From contig NZ_CP087168.1 of NCBI RefSeq assembly GCF_024748615.1, positions 3,224,001 to 3,288,000 of the forward strand: 64,000 nt of DNA, in the 5' to 3' direction. This document shows positions 35,352-44,413 of this stretch, piece by piece. A model generated the notes under the pieces. That model searched no databases, was not told the DNA's origin, and saw only the letters and a program-made list of their open reading frames with translations. This DNA is from Pseudomonas sp. B21-048 (GTDB lineage: Bacteria > Pseudomonadota > Gammaproteobacteria > Pseudomonadales > Pseudomonadaceae). The position numbers were made by a program, and so were the translations under genes. How positions within the stretch are numbered: position 1 is the stretch's first letter; each line of letters starts with the position of its first letter.

Positions 35352-35637
35352 CACCATGCCCCCTGTAGCGCCCAAGCAGATCGCCGTCGAGGCGAACGGT
35401 GATCGCCTCGGCACCATTGCCCGGGACCTCGATAAACAGCTGATGAGAGGTCGCCGTGCCCCGTGGTGCGCGCCCGATCCGCAGCGCCAGCGCCCCGGAT
35501 GCAGCCCGCTCCACTGTGGCGTCCATGACCACCTCCATGCCCGCCACGTAAGTACCGGGCCACAAGCGGCCTGAGGCCACCTGCGCCTGGTGCATTTCGC
35601 CGCCCAATGCCCGGATGAACTCCTCCAGGCGGGTCAT
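35335..35637 (-). CDS. Hypothetical protein (100 residues) coupled to upstream gene
   Basis: It starts MTRLEEFIRALGGEMHQAQV and continues with a beta-rich segment (ALRIGRAPRGTATSHQLFIE, then AEAITVRLDGDLLGRYRGHG). No signal or membrane segment. The start codon overlaps the previous stop as TGATG at 35635-35639, so translation is probably coupled. The layout of a helix followed by a beta domain recalls the DUF2589-type proteins encoded upstream, but the match is weak. Confidence 0.65.
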   Translation of the reverse strand: MTRLEEFIRALGGEMHQAQVASGRLWPGTYVAGMEVVMDATVERAASGALALRIGRAPRGTATSHQLFIEVPGNGAEAITVRLDGDLLGRYRGHGDGEAR

Positions 35638-35909
35638 CAAGACTGCCCTTCGTCATCAGGCAGCCAGTACGGTTTGCGGGCAAAGCCCAGGTGATAGATC
35701 AGGGCTTGCAGCACCACCTGGTGCTCACCAATGTTGAGCAAAGTGAAATTCTTTTCGATGCCGACAATCCGCCCCTTGGGGGTTTCGGTCAGGCAGCGAT
35801 TAAGCAGCGCGGCTTGCGCCTGCACCACCACTTCGGGAGTCAGCTTTTCCGGATCGATACTGCCGACCACGATGCGCTTCACGTATCCCACGTCCGTCAG
35901 GTCAAACAT
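35637..35909 (-). CDS. Hypothetical protein (90 residues) in DUF2589 locus
   Basis: It starts MFDLTDVGYVKRIVVGSIDP and has an alternating pattern (GRIVGIEKNFTLLNIGEHQV) and a conserved-looking tail (IYHLGFARKPYWLPDDEG). A strong ribosome site (AAGGAGA) precedes it. It overlaps the next gene by one base. I do not recognise the family. Its place directly after the two DUF2589-type genes suggests a shared function. Confidence 0.7.
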   Translation of the reverse strand: MFDLTDVGYVKRIVVGSIDPEKLTPEVVVQAQAALLNRCLTETPKGRIVGIEKNFTLLNIGEHQVVLQALIYHLGFARKPYWLPDDEGQS

Positions 35910-35996
35910 CCTGGATCTCCTTTCCTGAAAAGCCTGACGACCAGCGCCGGGTTAATCCCCTATAGCCGCTGGCTGTTAAGCGCTAGCGATGCCGGC

Positions 35997-36608
35997 TTAC
36001 GCCGCCTGGGTAATCGCCTTGGGCGCGACGGACTGGGCGATCATGTCGAGCACCCGGGCCAACCCTTCAGGCATGCCATCGTCCGAGGCATGTACCTCGA
36101 CGTGATACTTGGCAGACTGGTCGCTTGATCGCGTGTTTTCCTTGTGGGAAGACACCGAGCCCGAGATGTTCACCTTGGCGCTGAACGGGCCCCAGCCGAT
36201 CTTCGCCTCGGCCGACAACGCCGCTTGGGAGTCGCTGGACTCGCGGGATTGCTCGGAGTTTTTCACTTCCATGTCGAAGCTGATGTCGACCTTGTTGATG
36301 GACAAATTCGGCACCTTGACCACGGCCAGAAGCGGTACTTGCAGCTCCACCGTTTCCATCGGGTTCGCCCCGGCCGTGCCTGGGTTGGCTTGTGAAGGTC
36401 GATCGAAACGGAACATCACCGTTCGCACACCACCGACCGCGTTGGGATCGTCGTCGGTAGCGGGCGGCAGAAAGCCAATCACCTTGATGAAGTCAGCGGT
36501 GGCATTGGCCAGGCGTACTTGGGCATCGCAAGCGGCGGTCAGGGGGCCGCCGATCAGGTCACCCATGGGAAGGCCGCGGAATTGGTCACCCATCGAGAAG
36601 TTAGGCAT
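35997..36608 (-). CDS. DUF2589 family protein
   Basis: A 203-residue protein with the DUF2589 hallmark GDLIGGPLTAACDAQVRLANA, then TADFIKVIGFL. A beta-rich domain follows (VELQVPLLAVVKVPNLSINK, DISFDMEVKNSEQ), and a Ser/Asp-rich region leads to a C-terminal strand-helix (YHVEVHASDDGMPEGLARVLDM). No signal peptide. The function of the family is unknown. GGAGATG precedes the start. The next gene upstream encodes a shorter paralogue. Confidence 0.8.
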   Translation of the reverse strand: MPNFSMGDQFRGLPMGDLIGGPLTAACDAQVRLANATADFIKVIGFLPPATDDDPNAVGGVRTVMFRFDRPSQANPGTAGANPMETVELQVPLLAVVKVPNLSINKVDISFDMEVKNSEQSRESSDSQAALSAEAKIGWGPFSAKVNISGSVSSHKENTRSSDQSAKYHVEVHASDDGMPEGLARVLDMIAQSVAPKAITQAA

Positions 36609-36627
36609 AAGTCATCTCCATTTGTAC

Positions 36628-37125
36628 TCAGATCAATTTATCGAGGTTTTGAACCAGCCGAGCCATCCCCTCGGACGAGGGTTGGGTTTCGACTCTGAGG
36701 GTGACGCGCGCGAGTGGCCCGCCTTCCCCATTACGGCGAGCGCCGAGATCGACGCTCAAAGGTTTGTGGGATTCAGTCGGCCATGGGGAATCGGCATCGC
36801 CTTCGTCGGGCGCCGCGTTTTGCACAGGGGTCGGTGCGCCACTTTCATCGGCGTTGAGGCCAACCTCGAAGGAGATTTCCATGTCCTTCACGGCAAGCAG
36901 CCGTGAGCCTACGAGGGAAAGCAGTGGTATGGAGACCACGCGTTCCTCACCTTCCTTTGCCCCATGGGACGTGGATGGCAACCGGACCTCGATACTGACC
37001 GGCCGGTTATCTTCATCGAAATACTGGCGCACCGTGGACACCTGGAAGCGCTGGATCTTGTCCTGTGCTTCGGCGACGGCCCCAGCGATGCTCTGGATGA
37101 GAAGGTGCAGAGATTGGTTCGCCAC
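36628..37125 (-). CDS. DUF2589-like protein, shorter paralogue, GTG start
   Basis: A 165-residue protein. It has the same order of segments as its neighbour: an N-terminal helix (LHLLIQSIAGAVAEAQDKIQ), a strand block with PLLSLVGSRLLAVKDMEISF parallel to PLLAVVKVPNLSINKVDISF, an acidic loop, and a C-terminal strand-helix (VTLRVETQPSSEGMARLVQN). I chose GTG 37125 because AAGGAG lies 8 bases upstream; the GTG at 37134 is too close. It is the first gene of the minus-strand run reaching to 33259. Confidence 0.7.
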   Translation of the reverse strand: MANQSLHLLIQSIAGAVAEAQDKIQRFQVSTVRQYFDEDNRPVSIEVRLPSTSHGAKEGEERVVSIPLLSLVGSRLLAVKDMEISFEVGLNADESGAPTPVQNAAPDEGDADSPWPTESHKPLSVDLGARRNGEGGPLARVTLRVETQPSSEGMARLVQNLDKLI

Positions 37126-37313
37126 GCGAGACACTCCTTGTCAGATGTCAGTGCCAATGCAGAATGCTGTGCCTGGCAACGCCACTTACTAATGGGTTGG
37201 TTGGTGAGTCGAGGTTATGCCCGGGGGCCTGGTGATGTCTGTGGACGTGCGTCCCGAAAACCTGGATGCGCGTCCCAAAAAGCGGCCGCCCGGTTGAACG
37301 GCCGCTGAAGGGT

Positions 37314-38390
37314 TTAGCTGCTGGTCAATTCACGCACCCAATCCGCAAGCCCGGGCGTATCGCCCGCGTATGGCACCAGAGGTGCAAACCCCGCCAGATC
37401 ACCGCGCTGCATGGCGCCTTTGGCAGCCCGCGGCGACAGCCCGAAGGCCTTGCGAAACAGCCGGCTGAAATGCGCTTCATCGGCGAAACCATGGTCGTAG
37501 GCAAGGTCCGAAATGCGCCTTGCGGCGTTGCCCGGATCGCAGAGCGCGAACAGGCACCGGCGCAGGCGACGTTGAAGGAGGTAGTGGCGCACACCGCCAA
37601 ATTTTTCGAACTCCCGATAGAGCTGGCTGCGCGAAACCCCCAGCTCCTTGGCAAGCACGCCGGGCGTGAGGTCTTCGCGCTGCAGATTCTGTTCGATGTA
37701 AAGGCGCACTCTGCGGCCAAGATGGGCTGGGCCGGAGCGCGGTGCAGCGGCTGTCCGGGCCGCTACCTGGCCCAGGCAGGCGGCGACCATGCCGAGCACG
37801 GGCAGGGTGAGCCTGAAGGCCTCATCCATCGAAAGCCTCGGCACCGCGATCGCCAGTGATGACATCAGTTGGGTCAGCAGTGCGCCGGATGCGCTCTCCC
37901 GACGCAGCACCAGGCCATGTAGTTGGCCCGTGTCATACAGCAAAGGCGACAGTGCCGTGCGGGGAATCAGCAGGCTGACGCCCTCGCCTGCAGCCATGGA
38001 AAAGCCGGCCGGTTGAGACAGGTCAAGCACCACCACATCCAGCGGACGCACCCGTAAGCCATTGCCGCACACCAGGCCTCTGTGCAAGGGAATATGAAGC
38101 AGGTAATGATCCAGGTCGCACCATCCCAACCGTGCCCTGTCGCGGCAGTAGCGGGCCCCCCCCAGGCTACCCATGCAAAACAGAAAACGGTTGAAATGGT
38201 AAACCGCCATTGAGGCGGAAAAGTCGTTGGTATCAAGAGCGGTTGCGTCAAACAGAACCTCAATGGTCTGCCGCCAAACTGCAAAGCCTTGATTGCTGGA
38301 AGTGCCCACCGTTGCACTGTGGAAACTCGGAATCGCTGCGTCACCCTGTCCTTTGTTGTTGCTATTACCCTTAGCAGAATAAGACTCCAT
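37314..38390 (-). CDS. AraC-family regulator
   Basis: A 358-residue regulator. The C-terminal double helix-turn-helix is clear: LTPGVLAKELGVSRSQLYRE and RISDLAYDHGFADEAHFSRL followed by FRKAFGLSPRAAK. The N-terminal 240 residues are an AraC-binding-like sensor domain (RPLDVVVLDLSQPAGFSMA). It lies just upstream of the DUF2589-GH19 locus on the same strand and is its most likely regulator. Confidence 0.88.
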   Translation of the reverse strand: MESYSAKGNSNNKGQGDAAIPSFHSATVGTSSNQGFAVWRQTIEVLFDATALDTNDFSASMAVYHFNRFLFCMGSLGGARYCRDRARLGWCDLDHYLLHIPLHRGLVCGNGLRVRPLDVVVLDLSQPAGFSMAAGEGVSLLIPRTALSPLLYDTGQLHGLVLRRESASGALLTQLMSSLAIAVPRLSMDEAFRLTLPVLGMVAACLGQVAARTAAAPRSGPAHLGRRVRLYIEQNLQREDLTPGVLAKELGVSRSQLYREFEKFGGVRHYLLQRRLRRCLFALCDPGNAARRISDLAYDHGFADEAHFSRLFRKAFGLSPRAAKGAMQRGDLAGFAPLVPYAGDTPGLADWVRELTSS

Positions 38391-38544
38391 CGTACCGACC
38401 CATCCATAGTTGAGTCGGTTAATGGCTTAGAGGGGGAACGGGGAATACGCCACTAACTTGGCATCACGCCCCCCGGTGTCAGGATAGTTGTCGCCTCTCC
38501 GAATTTTCCTAAAAAAGCACATCGGGGGCGGAAAGAGACTGGTC

Positions 38545-39024
38545 GTGCCGTACTATTCACCTGAACGCAGAGCCTCATTACTCAAAATACTGCTTCCCCC
38601 ACTGAACCTGTCGATGGCCGAGGTTTCCCGGCGCGAAGGGGTCAGCGAAATGTCTTTGTCCAACTGGCGCAAGCAGCTCAGTTCTGAAGGAAGTGCAGTG
38701 TCCGAAAACAAGCCGTTGACCGAGAACTGGTCAGCCGAAACCAAGTTTGCTGTCGTCCTTGAAGCCGCCGGTTTGTCCGAGATCGACCTGGGCGAGTATT
38801 GCCGCCGCAAAGGTCTTTACCCCGAGCAAATCAGCGCGTGGCGACAAGCCTTCATCACCGGCCAGAAATCGGAAAAGGCCCAGCAAAAAGAAGACCGGGA
38901 GCAAAGATAAGAAACGTATCCAGGAACTTGAGCGCGAACTGCGCCGCAAGGGCGCCAGAAAAATCAGGGCCTGTCGGGAAATCGGCCTATCGCTGCGGAC
39001 CTTGCAGCGGTGGACTGAAACAGA
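38545..39024 (+). pseudogene. Decayed IS3-type transposase (orfA with internal deletion into orfB)
   Basis: From GTG 38545 the frame reads PYYSPERRASLLKILLPPLN and GVSEMSLSNWRKQ, then WSAETKFAVVLEAAGLSEID and YCRRKGLYPEQISAWRQAF, a typical long OrfA with two helix-turn-helix motifs. Near 38890-38900 the frame shifts and continues KDKKRIQELERELRRK. This is joined directly to ARKIRACREIGLSLRTLQRW, the start of OrfB. The end of orfA and the rest of orfB are missing. It abuts the broken kinase gene. Confidence 0.75.
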
Positions 39025-39188
39025 CGTTATCCGAAATTGGATTTTGCGTGACTTCGGGCTGTACAGCTCATGGAGCGGCCTATACCCCGCAACCAGTCGC
39101 ATAGAAAAACCAGCGAAGTTGCCCGAGGAATCAGTAACCACCTCAGATGGGAAAGCCACCAGAGTGGTCGCATCCGCCAACCGCCCTT

Positions 39189-39365
39189 CTACCATCGCCC
39201 TAACTTACTTTCGCGGGAGCGCCGAAGCTCAGCCTTGTAGATTTTCACTGCACGATCGGTACGTCCCGCCAGCGCGTACACATCCCCCTCGCCTCCTTTG
39301 CCAAGGCGCTTATCGAGCTGCTCATTCTTACCGGCGATCCGTACCGGTGGAGAGTTCATCGACAT
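39189..39365 (-). pseudogene. Ser/Thr protein kinase, N-terminal fragment of a TerY-P triad
   Basis: A 58-codon frame starting ATG 39365 or 39359. QLDKRLGKGGEGDVYALAGR is the glycine-rich ATP loop and RAVKIYKAELRRSR holds the catalytic lysine strand of a protein kinase. It stops at TAG 39189, after which no kinase sequence is seen; IS3 debris begins 165 bases further. Its start overlaps the PP2C stop (ATGTCGATGA), as expected in the vWA-PP2C-kinase triad. Confidence 0.75.
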
Positions 39366-40147
39366 GAAACGAGGATGAGAGTCTTATCGTCATCCGTTCG
39401 CACGCAGAGCGCGGGACTGTTCAGGTATCGCGCAAGTGCGCCTGACAATTCAACCAAGCGTCCCTCCCCTGCTACTTAATCGACCGGATTAATCATCGGA
39501 TCAAAGAACCGAGCAAAGGGCTGCTGTGTTGCTTGCTCCAAAGCGACTGACTCCAATCCATCCGAAAATAAAGCGAAGGCGTCATACTCAAGATCCAAAT
39601 TGAAGGTACGCAGCCGAACCTCAGGGTCATCCGTAACGAAATAGGTCGTCGACGCGAACTCTCCGTTTTCTGGCCAGCACAAAGCCTCCCATACACCAGC
39701 CTTACGAGCGACAAGCGCACTGTCGCCAATCTGCAAAGCCAAGACACGCCCTTTGAAAACAACCAGCATCACCAGCGTCGCAGCGAACTGTCGCCGAGTC
39801 AGACCACGCCGCGCGGATGCCTCGGATAGACGGTCTCGCACCAGATCAATCCAACACAGGATCAGCTCATTATCTGGCAAGCTGTCATTACGTTCGAACC
39901 ATGATCGGAAGTTAGCTATCAGGCTGCGGCAAACCAAGGACGCGCCTTGCCCACCGTAACTCGCGCTTCCCGCTGCGTCGGAGACTACCGCACAGAACGT
40001 ATGCGAGTTGATCCGAGTAACGCTGTAGGCATCCTGCTTTCGCGTCCCAATGCGCTGATGGGACGTGCCGATACACGACGCAGCCGCCCAACGCCAGCGA
40101 GGATTATCCAGCAATGGCCCAACCCTCTGGACCAGTCGGATTGGCAA
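39356..40147 (-). pseudogene. PP2C-type phosphatase of a TerY-P triad, in-frame stop
   Basis: The frame from 40147 reads CIGTSHQRIGTRKQDAYSVT, VVSDAAGSASYGGQGASLVC (metal-binding Asp) and LQIGDSALVARK, then LFSDGLESVAL, all PP2C motifs. A TAA at 39476-39478 interrupts it after MINPVD. The same frame then continues VELSGALARYLNSPALCVRT and DDDKTLILVSCR, the normal C-terminus with its last metal aspartate, up to TGA 39356. This is a single nonsense mutation, not a frameshift. The gene start overlaps the vWA stop by up to 44 bases; a later start is possible. Confidence 0.8.
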
Positions 40148-40345
40148 GTGGAACTACATCCCCTGGATTGGACTGCGATACGGCGCTTAGCGAGCTGGAA
40201 AGCCAAGCAAAGAGCTCGCGAAACGCCAATCCCTTCAGCTTCAATGGCTGACGTGTACCCAACTGCGAGAGAGACGACATATCCGCACCGTCAACACCAA
40301 CGGAGTAGAACATGAATTCTTTACGCTCTTCCCATTCATGGACGC
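40104..40345 (-). pseudogene. vWA domain (TerY-like) C-terminal fragment
   Basis: The frame reads [20 protein letters not shown], then [20 protein letters not shown] and [20 protein letters not shown]. This is the C-terminal third of the vWA protein that pairs with PP2C and kinase in TerY-phosphorylation triads. An in-frame TGA lies upstream near 40369, and the N-terminal part with the MIDAS motif is absent. It is the first member of the broken triad. Confidence 0.75.
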
Positions 40346-40470
40346 GTCGGGGAGGAAGCGTGCCTCACACGCTTACTTCTGAGCCGACTGATGAGGCCGG
40401 CACGTTCCTAAAGCGGCCGTTCCACAGGTTGTGGTTGAGCTAACGTTTACTGAGGTTTCTTAGAGATATG

Positions 40471-40500
40471 AAAAAGCCCATCGGATGATGGGCTTTTCTT
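40471..40500. terminator. Bidirectional rho-independent terminator
   Basis: AAAAGCCCATC-GGAT-GATGGGCTTTT is a perfect stem flanked by A and T tracts on both sides. It closes the minus-strand biosynthetic operon, whose last gene ends at 40633. Confidence 0.85.
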
Positions 40501-40632
40501 CAATTGTCTCCGAGAGGAAGTTTTCACCCTCAAACCTCAGAGCTAGCCTTTCAAGCTTTTTGCCATGGATAGGCTTGGTCAATTTTGTACGTTGAAATCT
40601 GGCCTCAGGGTGAATCGCCCCACAGGTCGCCT

Positions 40633-41793
40633 CTATCGAGCAAACGTTGATTCAGAGGCACGTGTCCTTAGCTCCGGTAACAGCGAGAACAGTGCCAGTA
40701 CACCTAGGCCAGCGCCAACCCAAAGCGCCCCCTGTAGCCCCAAGCCAGCTGCGATGCCCCAGCCTCCGATCCAAGAGCCCGCCATAACGCCGAGCATGAT
40801 ACATGCCGTATGTACGGAGTTGACCAGCATGTTGTTATGTCCAACACGCGCCCCTCGGGTAATTAGCGCTGGGTTCATCGAGACACCGGTCAGGCCGATT
40901 ACCACCAGTGCCGCGATGGCGACCGCTTTGATTTGGCCGAACAACGCAAAGATCACCATCGCGGCAATCGCTGCCACCAATCCGTACGCGATGACGCCGA
41001 TGGTGTGACGGTCGGCCAACCGGCCCACGATATTGTTGCCTACCAGCGTCGCAAGACCGTAGACCACCAGCAGTGCGGGAACGGTTGCCGGCGAAAAACC
41101 GCTAACTTCTGTCAAGATCGGCACGAAATAGGTGAAGCCCGCAAAGGTAGCACCGATCAGCAATAGGCTGGTGGCATAGACTTCCCACAGTTTGCCGTTC
41201 CTGAACACGGCCAGCTCTGAACGTAATGACGAAACGCTGGGAGGCGCCGGCAGCGGCGGCATTAGTTTTATCACCAGCAACCCGACTAGCATGGCCACGA
41301 CAGCCACCGCCAGGAAGCTGACCCGCCAGCCGAACCAGTCTCCCACCAGCGTCGCCGCCGGTAACCCGAGGACGGTCCCCACCATCAGGCCACCCAGTAC
41401 CATGGACGAGGCACGCCCAAATAAATGGCCTTCCACCAGTTCCGAACACGCCGTCAGGGCGACACCAAAAAATGCCGCAGCCGCAATTGCCGTGACGAGC
41501 CGTGCGACCACCATGATTTCGTAGCCCGGCGCCAGCGCGCCGATAATCTGCCCGACCACAAATAGACCAATCAAACCCAGCAGGGCTTTCTTGCGAGGAA
41601 CAGCGAGCAGCGCAACGGTGAGCAACGGCCCCCCCAAGGCCATCGCGCCGGCATAGATTGTCACCAGATACCCCACGGCAGCGTATGAAACACCGAAGTC
41701 GCTCGATAACTCGGGCATTAAACCAGCCACCATGTACTCGCTGGTGGTAAGGGCGAAGATTGCAGCGCCTAGAACGTAGATAATTAGGGGCAT
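40633..41793 (-). CDS. MFS transporter, probable product exporter of the peptide cluster
   Basis: A 386-residue, 12-segment DHA1-type major facilitator (MPLIIYVLGAAIFALTTSEY is a typical opening; LVTAIAAAAFFGVALTACSE and LGLPAATLVGDWFGWRVSFL are family segments). It is the last gene of the run that starts with the NRPS, 90 bases after the methyltransferase stop and before a strong terminator. Export of the peptide product and self-protection are the likely role. Confidence 0.88.
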   Translation of the reverse strand: MPLIIYVLGAAIFALTTSEYMVAGLMPELSSDFGVSYAAVGYLVTIYAGAMALGGPLLTVALLAVPRKKALLGLIGLFVVGQIIGALAPGYEIMVVARLVTAIAAAAFFGVALTACSELVEGHLFGRASSMVLGGLMVGTVLGLPAATLVGDWFGWRVSFLAVAVVAMLVGLLVIKLMPPLPAPPSVSSLRSELAVFRNGKLWEVYATSLLLIGATFAGFTYFVPILTEVSGFSPATVPALLVVYGLATLVGNNIVGRLADRHTIGVIAYGLVAAIAAMVIFALFGQIKAVAIAALVVIGLTGVSMNPALITRGARVGHNNMLVNSVHTACIMLGVMAGSWIGGWGIAAGLGLQGALWVGAGLGVLALFSLLPELRTRASESTFAR

Positions 41794-41883
41794 AACATTT
41801 CAACCTCGGGCAATTTAGTCGTCAAACCGTGTGATTTCACGCCACCTGTTTCAAAGCCAACCGGCGTGGATTGCAAAGCCCCT

Positions 41884-42627
41884 TCAATGGGATTTGCAAC
41901 CCGCGCCCCTGGGTAAAACCGTGGCGCAATGGGCAAACAGGTTTGAGCTGGTGCGAATAATCGTCAGCCCACATTCCGTCAATAACGAGTGCAGTGCTGC
42001 CTTTGAATAGGACCTTGAGTAAAAACCGTCGACACCGGTGAAAATCATGCCGTCAGCCTGCGAATGGCGCTCTAGCCTCTCCACCCCGCACTTGAGGTAA
42101 TAGCGCTGCCTAACGCAGCTCGCTTCGAGACTGTCGCCAAATACACAAATCACTGCGGCGACGTTGCGGGCCGCCAAAGACTTCAACAGCCGGGTTGGAT
42201 CACGAAAGTTACCCAGCAAATTGAAAGGCAACAGGTACAGCTCCTTCGCCCCCAGCGGTGCATGGCCACAGTCAATGTGGTTTAGCACATCGCCAACAAG
42301 GGTGCCGGCTCGATCTGCCATACCCTCGCGTTCAATACGATCCTGTAGGAGCTGAATCGCCCGCTGGTTGAGATCAACACCGAGGTACCGTGCATTGAGC
42401 AGCCGGGCAATCTCTAGCGCGCGTCCGTCGTAGCACCCTAGCTCCACTAGCACGTCACAGCGAAAGTACGCCATCGCTTCAAACGTCATCAGGCTTTCCA
42501 TTTGCAACAACGGCAATACGTCATCCGGAAAGTTGGCCAAGGTCATGATTGTTGTCGCACCGGAATCCTGCTCATAGAAAGCGGACTCCCGGTGCAAACT
42601 GATGTTTGAGTTGAGGTCCTGACTCAC
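41884..42627 (-). CDS. Class I SAM-dependent methyltransferase
   Basis: A 247-residue protein. [20 protein letters not shown] is motif I (SAM loop) and [16 protein letters not shown] motif II with the acidic ribose-binding residue. Later, [11 protein letters not shown] and [13 protein letters not shown] complete the Rossmann fold. It could methylate O, N or C of the peptide product. It sits between the ACP gene (102-base gap) and MFS gene (90-base gap), the loosest spacing in the cluster. Confidence 0.8.
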   Translation of the reverse strand: MSQDLNSNISLHRESAFYEQDSGATTIMTLANFPDDVLPLLQMESLMTFEAMAYFRCDVLVELGCYDGRALEIARLLNARYLGVDLNQRAIQLLQDRIEREGMADRAGTLVGDVLNHIDCGHAPLGAKELYLLPFNLLGNFRDPTRLLKSLAARNVAAVICVFGDSLEASCVRQRYYLKCGVERLERHSQADGMIFTGVDGFYSRSYSKAALHSLLTECGLTIIRTSSNLFAHCATVLPRGAGCKSH

Positions 42628-42729
42628 ATCTACCCCCAGCCATTGCTGGCTTTGATGATTGATCCAAATTGCCCTCTTGCCGTTGCGCCGAGCGGCGGGT
42701 CCGGAGTGAAGACAGTGAATTGGTTGTGG

Positions 42730-42975
42730 TCAGGGCCAGGACGCTAGCCGCGTATCTACCAGTTCGATCAGCTCACCCACCGTCTCTAGTGGGTCAAGAT
42801 CCTCATCGGCAATGGGCACTTCGAACGCCTTGCGCAGCTTGAATGACAACTCAGTGATCGCCAGCGAGTCCTCAGCAAAGGACTGCATCCGGCTATGCAC
42901 AGAGATTTTCTCTCTCGGCACCTTGGCGTAGTCACTAAGCAGCGTGAACAACTTTTCTTCCATGGCTAAAGGCAT
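42730..42975 (-). CDS. Acyl carrier protein
   Basis: An 81-residue ACP. FAEDSLAITELSFKLRKAFE carries the phosphopantetheine serine (S37) in the D-S-L motif and the recognition helix. AGGGAG lies 7 bases before ATG 42975; a longer frame overlaps the KAS III gene and is not ACP-like. With the neighbouring KAS III it could build or hold the acyl starter that is passed to the first condensation domain of the NRPS. Confidence 0.88.
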   Translation of the reverse strand: MPLAMEEKLFTLLSDYAKVPREKISVHSRMQSFAEDSLAITELSFKLRKAFEVPIADEDLDPLETVGELIELVDTRLASWP

Positions 42976-43000
42976 ACTTTTTCTCCCTGAAACAAGTGAT

Positions 43001-43984
43001 TTAGACAATCCTTGGCCAATGTAGCGCCACCGCCCCCCAAGTGAGACCGGCACCGAATCCCGTCAACACGACCCGATCACCTTCTTGCATGATCCCCGCA
43101 CGATGCCCGTGGGCCAACGCCAGAGGAATGGACGCCGCCACGGTATTGCCAACGTCCCTTAGGTTGCTCACTACGCGGTCGAACGGCACGTCCAGCTGAT
43201 CTGCTACCGCCGCCAAAATACGTGTGTTGGCCTGATGCGGAACTAAGTGATCGACGTCGCCAATGCCCCAGTTCACTGTCTTGAGAAGCTGTTGCACCGA
43301 CTCAGTCATGTGAGTCACCGCTTCGTTGAACACAGCGCGTCCGTCCATGCTGAAAAAGCCCGTTGCCTGCTGGCTTCTCCGTTCTTCATGGGTGATTACC
43401 GGTGTCATGAGCAACCCAGCCTGAGTGCCATCGCTGCCCAGGTCGAAGCCAAGCAACGCACCAGCTTCGGAACTGTCTCCAGCGCGCAGTACCACCGCGC
43501 CCGCGCCGTCCCCGAACAGCGCCCGGGTGGAGCGGTCGCCGGGGTCTAGGGTGCGCGTGAAGGTGTCGGCACCAATGAGCAACACGTTCTGCGCCACACC
43601 CCCGGTGATCAGCGCGCTGGCGACGGCCAGGCCGTAGACAAACCCGGTACAGACCGCCGAAATATCGAATGCCATCACCCCGGTCATGCCCAGCTCGGCG
43701 GCGACCCTGGGCGCGGTGGCCGGGCAAGAAAAGTCCGGGGTGGCGGTCGCAAGCACAACAGCTTGCACACGCGTGAGTCCGGCACTCAACAACGCGCACT
43801 TTGCGGCTTCAATCGCTAGGTCGCCGGTACTTTGGTGAGCCGCCGCAATATGACGCTGAGCTACACCGGTGCGTGTGCGGATCCATTCATCCGAGGTATC
43901 CAGCACTTCGGCGAGCATGTCGTTGGTGACAATGGCCTCAGGTACATAGCTGCCCAGGCCACAGATAACGGCTGCACGTGCCAT
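43001..43984 (-). CDS. 3-oxoacyl-ACP synthase III (FabH-like)
   Basis: A 327-residue KAS III of normal length with the complete triad: C112 in DISAVCTGFVYGL, H250 in LVPHQANTRIL and N280 in DVGNTVAASIP. It would condense an acyl-CoA with malonyl-ACP. The dedicated ACP gene follows 25 bases downstream. In this context it probably makes a short or unusual acyl chain for the peptide rather than serving housekeeping fatty-acid synthesis. Confidence 0.92.
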   Translation of the reverse strand: MARAAVICGLGSYVPEAIVTNDMLAEVLDTSDEWIRTRTGVAQRHIAAAHQSTGDLAIEAAKCALLSAGLTRVQAVVLATATPDFSCPATAPRVAAELGMTGVMAFDISAVCTGFVYGLAVASALITGGVAQNVLLIGADTFTRTLDPGDRSTRALFGDGAGAVVLRAGDSSEAGALLGFDLGSDGTQAGLLMTPVITHEERRSQQATGFFSMDGRAVFNEAVTHMTESVQQLLKTVNWGIGDVDHLVPHQANTRILAAVADQLDVPFDRVVSNLRDVGNTVAASIPLALAHGHRAGIMQEGDRVVLTGFGAGLTWGAVALHWPRIV

Positions 43985-43987
43985 GGG

Positions 43988-44413
43988 TCAGGCCCCCTGG
44001 ACGATCTTTGCGGCGGCTTCCACGCCACCCAGCGCCTCAAGGTGGCGCAGTGGGTTCCAGAAGTCGCGGTACAGCACAATCTTTCCGTCTCGCGACTTGA
44101 TCACCGAGATGTAATCCTGCTTGAGTGTGCCACCTGACACCTTGGCCACGCCGTCGCCATGGAACTCTCCAATGGCCAGGTCAGGGTCGCTGGTGTCGTA
44201 GAACGACACCTCAGTGAAATTGACCCGCAAGTGTTCCGGAAACTTGCGCATGTGCGCCCAGATCACCTCGCGCCCCTCGAAGCGGGTGTTCCAGCCAGGC
44301 GGCGCATATGGAAACTCCAACACTCCATCTTCATGAAACAGGTCGCACCAAGCCCTGGCGTCACCGTTTTCCAGGAGCTGCAAACTATAGGTGAGAATTT
44401 CTCTGGCATTCAT
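43988..44413 (-). CDS. SnoaL/PhzA-B-like (NTF2 fold) protein
   Basis: A 141-residue protein. It reads LLENGDARAWCDLFHEDGVL, then FEGREVIWAHMRKFPEHL and KSRDGKIVLYRDFWNPLRHL. The last part is very like the end of the phenazine proteins PhzA/PhzB, which bind ring precursors and help condensation. Such NTF2-fold proteins act as cyclases, isomerases or dehydratases in biosynthetic clusters. Its start overlaps the P450 gene end by 29 bases, and KAS III starts 3 bases after its stop. Confidence 0.78.
   Translation of the reverse strand: MNAREILTYSLQLLENGDARAWCDLFHEDGVLEFPYAPPGWNTRFEGREVIWAHMRKFPEHLRVNFTEVSFYDTSDPDLAIGEFHGDGVAKVSGGTLKQDYISVIKSRDGKIVLYRDFWNPLRHLEALGGVEAAAKIVQGA

Noticed and set aside
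38747..39367. 206-codon plus-strand frame presented as one gene
   Set aside because: Only its middle part is real (shifted transposase sequence); the rest is antisense to the kinase fragment and flanking DNA.
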